Assembly: GCF_031082345.1 (NCBI RefSeq)
Contig: NZ_JAVHLH010000058.1
Location: forward strand, 1 to 12,606
Length of the DNA: 12,606 bases
From: Brevundimonas sp.
GTDB lineage: Bacteria > Pseudomonadota > Alphaproteobacteria > Caulobacterales > Caulobacteraceae
Direction of reading: 5' to 3'
A program made the position numbers and the translations under genes. Below are positions 11,740 through 12,606 of the stretch, piece by piece. The notes beneath the pieces were generated by a model, which saw only the letters and a program-made list of their open reading frames with translations, was not told where the DNA came from and did no database searches. The first letter of the stretch is position 1, and the number at the start of each line of letters is the position of its first letter.

Positions 11740-11770
11740 GTTGCGTTCGCCGCATGAACCGTGACTGAAC
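11736..11770 (-). promoter_or_regulatory. Composite regulatory element upstream of the first RcnB-like gene
   Basis: On the coding (minus) strand it reads GTTCAG-N5-GTTCAT-N12-ACCTTG. GTTCAG is at 11765-11770, GTTCAT at 11754-11759 and ACCTTG at 11736-11741. The two GTTCA half-sites are a direct repeat with an 11-bp period, ending 60 bases before the ATG. The same three blocks with the same two spacings occur upstream of the second paralogue (12537-12571). This supports a shared binding site plus a fixed promoter position. The regulator is not identified: OmpR/PhoB-type response regulators use such 10-11-bp direct repeats, and LexA of alphaproteobacteria uses GTTC-N7-GTTC. Confidence 0.6.
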
Positions 11771-11800
11771 GAAATGCGGCATCCGCCGAAAGCCGACACG

Positions 11801-11830
11801 AAAACGCCCCGCAGGCGGACCGGCGGGGCG
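11801..11830 (-). terminator. Terminator hairpin after the second RcnB-like gene
   Basis: CGCCCCGC (11805-11812) pairs perfectly with GCGGGGCG (11823-11830) around a 10-base loop. On the minus strand the stem is followed directly by TTTT (11804-11801). It lies 25 bases after the TAG stop at 11856, a good position for an intrinsic terminator, and implies that the first RcnB-like gene has its own promoter. Confidence 0.7.
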
Positions 11831-11855
11831 CTTCGCTCCAGCAATGCAGCCGGAT

Positions 11856-12479
11856 CTAGAACACGTCGTGCAACACGCTCGCGATCAGCCCGGTGGCGAC
11901 GGCGATCATCACCACGTCATTGCCGGCGTGGACGTAACGATAGCCGCGCGGGGCCGGGCGCAGGCCGTAGACGTACGGATCGCGCACATAGTAGCGGCGG
12001 TAGGAGGCGGGCAGGTAGCCGCCCCGCTGCCAGCGGTAACCGTAGTAACGCGGCTCGACCCGATAGTAGCCGTAGCTCGGCGCGTACCAGTAGCCGCTGC
12101 GGGCGCCGCGATAGTCGCGGAAGTCGTCGCGGCCACGCCACCAGTCTCGATTGTTGCGGTCCCAGCGGCGGTCCTGGCGACGATCCCGGCGGAAGTCGCG
12201 GCGATCATCGCGGCGTTCCTCGCGGAATTCGCGGCGGTCCTCGCGGCGGTCCCGGCGGTAGTCGCGACGGTTATCGTATTCGCCCCGGCGCCAGTCCCGG
12301 CGGTCGTCACGGCGTTCCTGACGATACTCCCGGCGATCCTCCCGCCGGTCCTGGCGGTAGTCGCGGCGATCCTCGCGGCGTTCCTGGCGGTCGCGGCGGC
12401 TCTGGGCCTCGGCGACCATCGGCGCGGCCGTCGTGGCCAGGGCCAGGCCGATGATCGCGGCCCGGGCGAAGCGCTTCAT
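11856..12479 (-). CDS. RcnB-like secreted protein with Arg/Asp repeat (second paralogue)
   Basis: Predicted periplasmic protein of 207 residues. A signal peptide (1-25, MKRFAR start, cleavage after AEA) is followed by a dense charged repeat (about 28-108; RRDDRRD, QERRED and RRDYR units), then an aromatic/Arg-rich segment (RDWWRG, 111-116). The C-terminal RcnB-type domain (about 128-207) has [35 protein letters not shown]-like [15 protein letters not shown] and the hydrophobic end [17 protein letters not shown]. This end is closer to typical RcnB-family proteins than that of the neighbouring paralogue. Mature protein has no Lys and no Cys, and two His (H184, H204). ATG 12479 is chosen because GGAG lies six bases upstream; the in-frame ATG at 12491 overlaps that ribosome binding site. 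It is tandem with the first paralogue but separated by a terminator. Function is unknown; an envelope or metal-stress role is only inferred from the family name. Confidence 0.85.
   Translation of the reverse strand: MKRFARAAIIGLALATTAAPMVAEAQSRRDRQERREDRRDYRQDRREDRREYRQERRDDRRDWRRGEYDNRRDYRRDRREDRREFREERRDDRRDFRRDRRQDRRWDRNNRDWWRGRDDFRDYRGARSGYWYAPSYGYYRVEPRYYGYRWQRGGYLPASYRRYYVRDPYVYGLRPAPRGYRYVHAGNDVVMIAVATGLIASVLHDVF
12156..12398 (-). repeat. Charged tandem repeat in the second RcnB-like gene
   Basis: Codons for residues 28-108 encode imperfect Arg/Asp/Glu units with aromatic residues (Y, W or F) at intervals, for example [39 protein letters not shown]. The unit is about 11 residues with the aromatic marking the start of several copies, a different layout from the Pro-separated blocks of the neighbouring paralogue. 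Confidence 0.8.
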
Positions 12480-12536
12480 GATACTCTCCATCCTCTGTCG
12501 GGACGGAAAGGCTGAACCGGCCCGTTAATCATAAGG

Positions 12537-12571
12537 CAAGGTCTCGCCCCGGCGATGAACTTCGCCTGAAC
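12537..12571 (-). promoter_or_regulatory. Composite regulatory element upstream of the second RcnB-like gene
   Basis: On the coding (minus) strand: GTTCAG (12566-12571), five bases, GTTCAT (12555-12560), twelve bases, ACCTTG (12537-12542). All 18 block positions and both spacings equal those upstream of the first paralogue, while the intervening bases differ largely. The direct repeat ends 75 bases before the ATG at 12479. A TATGAT sequence (minus strand, about 12529-12534) follows shortly after ACCTTG and could serve as a -10, but no equivalent exists in the first paralogue. Confidence 0.6.
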
Positions 12572-12582
12572 GTCTCTGTCAG

Positions 12583-12597
12583 GTTCGCTCAGCGTTC
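12583..12597 (+). promoter_or_regulatory. Third GTTC-N7-GTTC direct repeat, opposite orientation
   Basis: GTTC at 12583-12586 and GTTC at 12594-12597, separated by seven bases, on the plus strand. It faces away from the second RcnB-like gene, 11 bases from the end of the composite element. It lacks the flanking AG/AT bases of the other two. It may serve a rightward gene outside the window or form a paired site with 12555-12571. Confidence 0.35.
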
Positions 12598-12606
12598 CGC
12601 CGGCGG

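Noticed and set aside
10089..11768. 559-residue plus-strand open frame spanning the ppk1 start and the first RcnB-like gene
   Set aside because: It crosses two well-supported minus-strand genes and an intergenic terminator, and its repeats are the antisense of the Arg-rich repeat. No recognisable domain.
11139..12398. Repetitive DNA in the RcnB-like genes as a CRISPR-like array
   Set aside because: The repeats are in-frame, imperfect, without unique spacers, and translate into a continuous charged protein repeat.
11844..12515. Long plus-strand open frame opposite the second RcnB-like gene, encoding hydrophobic Ala/Val/Leu/Pro repeats
   Set aside because: The hydrophobic repeat is the antisense image of Arg/Asp codons in a GC-rich repeat. 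There is no ribosome binding site, and the minus strand has a signal peptide, RcnB domain, Shine-Dalgarno sequence and terminator.

Overview
The window is a GC-rich chromosomal segment that reads like an alphaproteobacterium of the Caulobacterales (Brevundimonas or Caulobacter type). This placement is inferred from composition, from the LigA form (about 780 residues with a C-X-C-P zinc knuckle) and from the paired Arg/Asp-rich RcnB-like proteins; no rRNA or database match supports it. No tRNA, rRNA, CRISPR array, insertion sequence or prophage gene is visible. Coding density is high and no gap exceeds 300 bases.

Layout from left to right. (1) Two plus-strand genes: a long-form aminopeptidase P (M24 metallopeptidase) and an aldo/keto reductase, separated by a hairpin. 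(2) The minus-strand DNA ligase gene ligA, convergent with the reductase; the two stop codons lie inside one CTAG. (3) A 150-bp divergent intergenic region, then two plus-strand lipoprotein genes: an M28-family zinc peptidase and a small lipoprotein of unknown function. (4) A minus-strand ppk1-ppx pair for polyphosphate synthesis and degradation, joined by a TGATG stop/start overlap; ppx is convergent with the small lipoprotein gene, and both stops lie in one 10-bp palindrome. (5) Two tandem minus-strand genes for secreted RcnB-like proteins with long Arg/Asp/Glu/Gln repeats, each followed by its own terminator hairpin.

Most of the window is housekeeping: peptide turnover, redox, DNA joining and polyphosphate. 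The most distinctive part is the right end. The two RcnB-like paralogues are preceded by the same composite element, with identical spacing: on the coding strand GTTCAG-N5-GTTCAT-N12-ACCTTG. Outside this element their upstream regions look largely diverged. A third GTTC-N7-GTTC direct repeat lies in the opposite orientation at the right edge of the window. This suggests a shared regulator, either an OmpR/PhoB-type response regulator (11-bp repeat period) or LexA (GTTC-N7-GTTC matches the alphaproteobacterial box). Which one, and what the RcnB-like proteins do, cannot be settled from the sequence.
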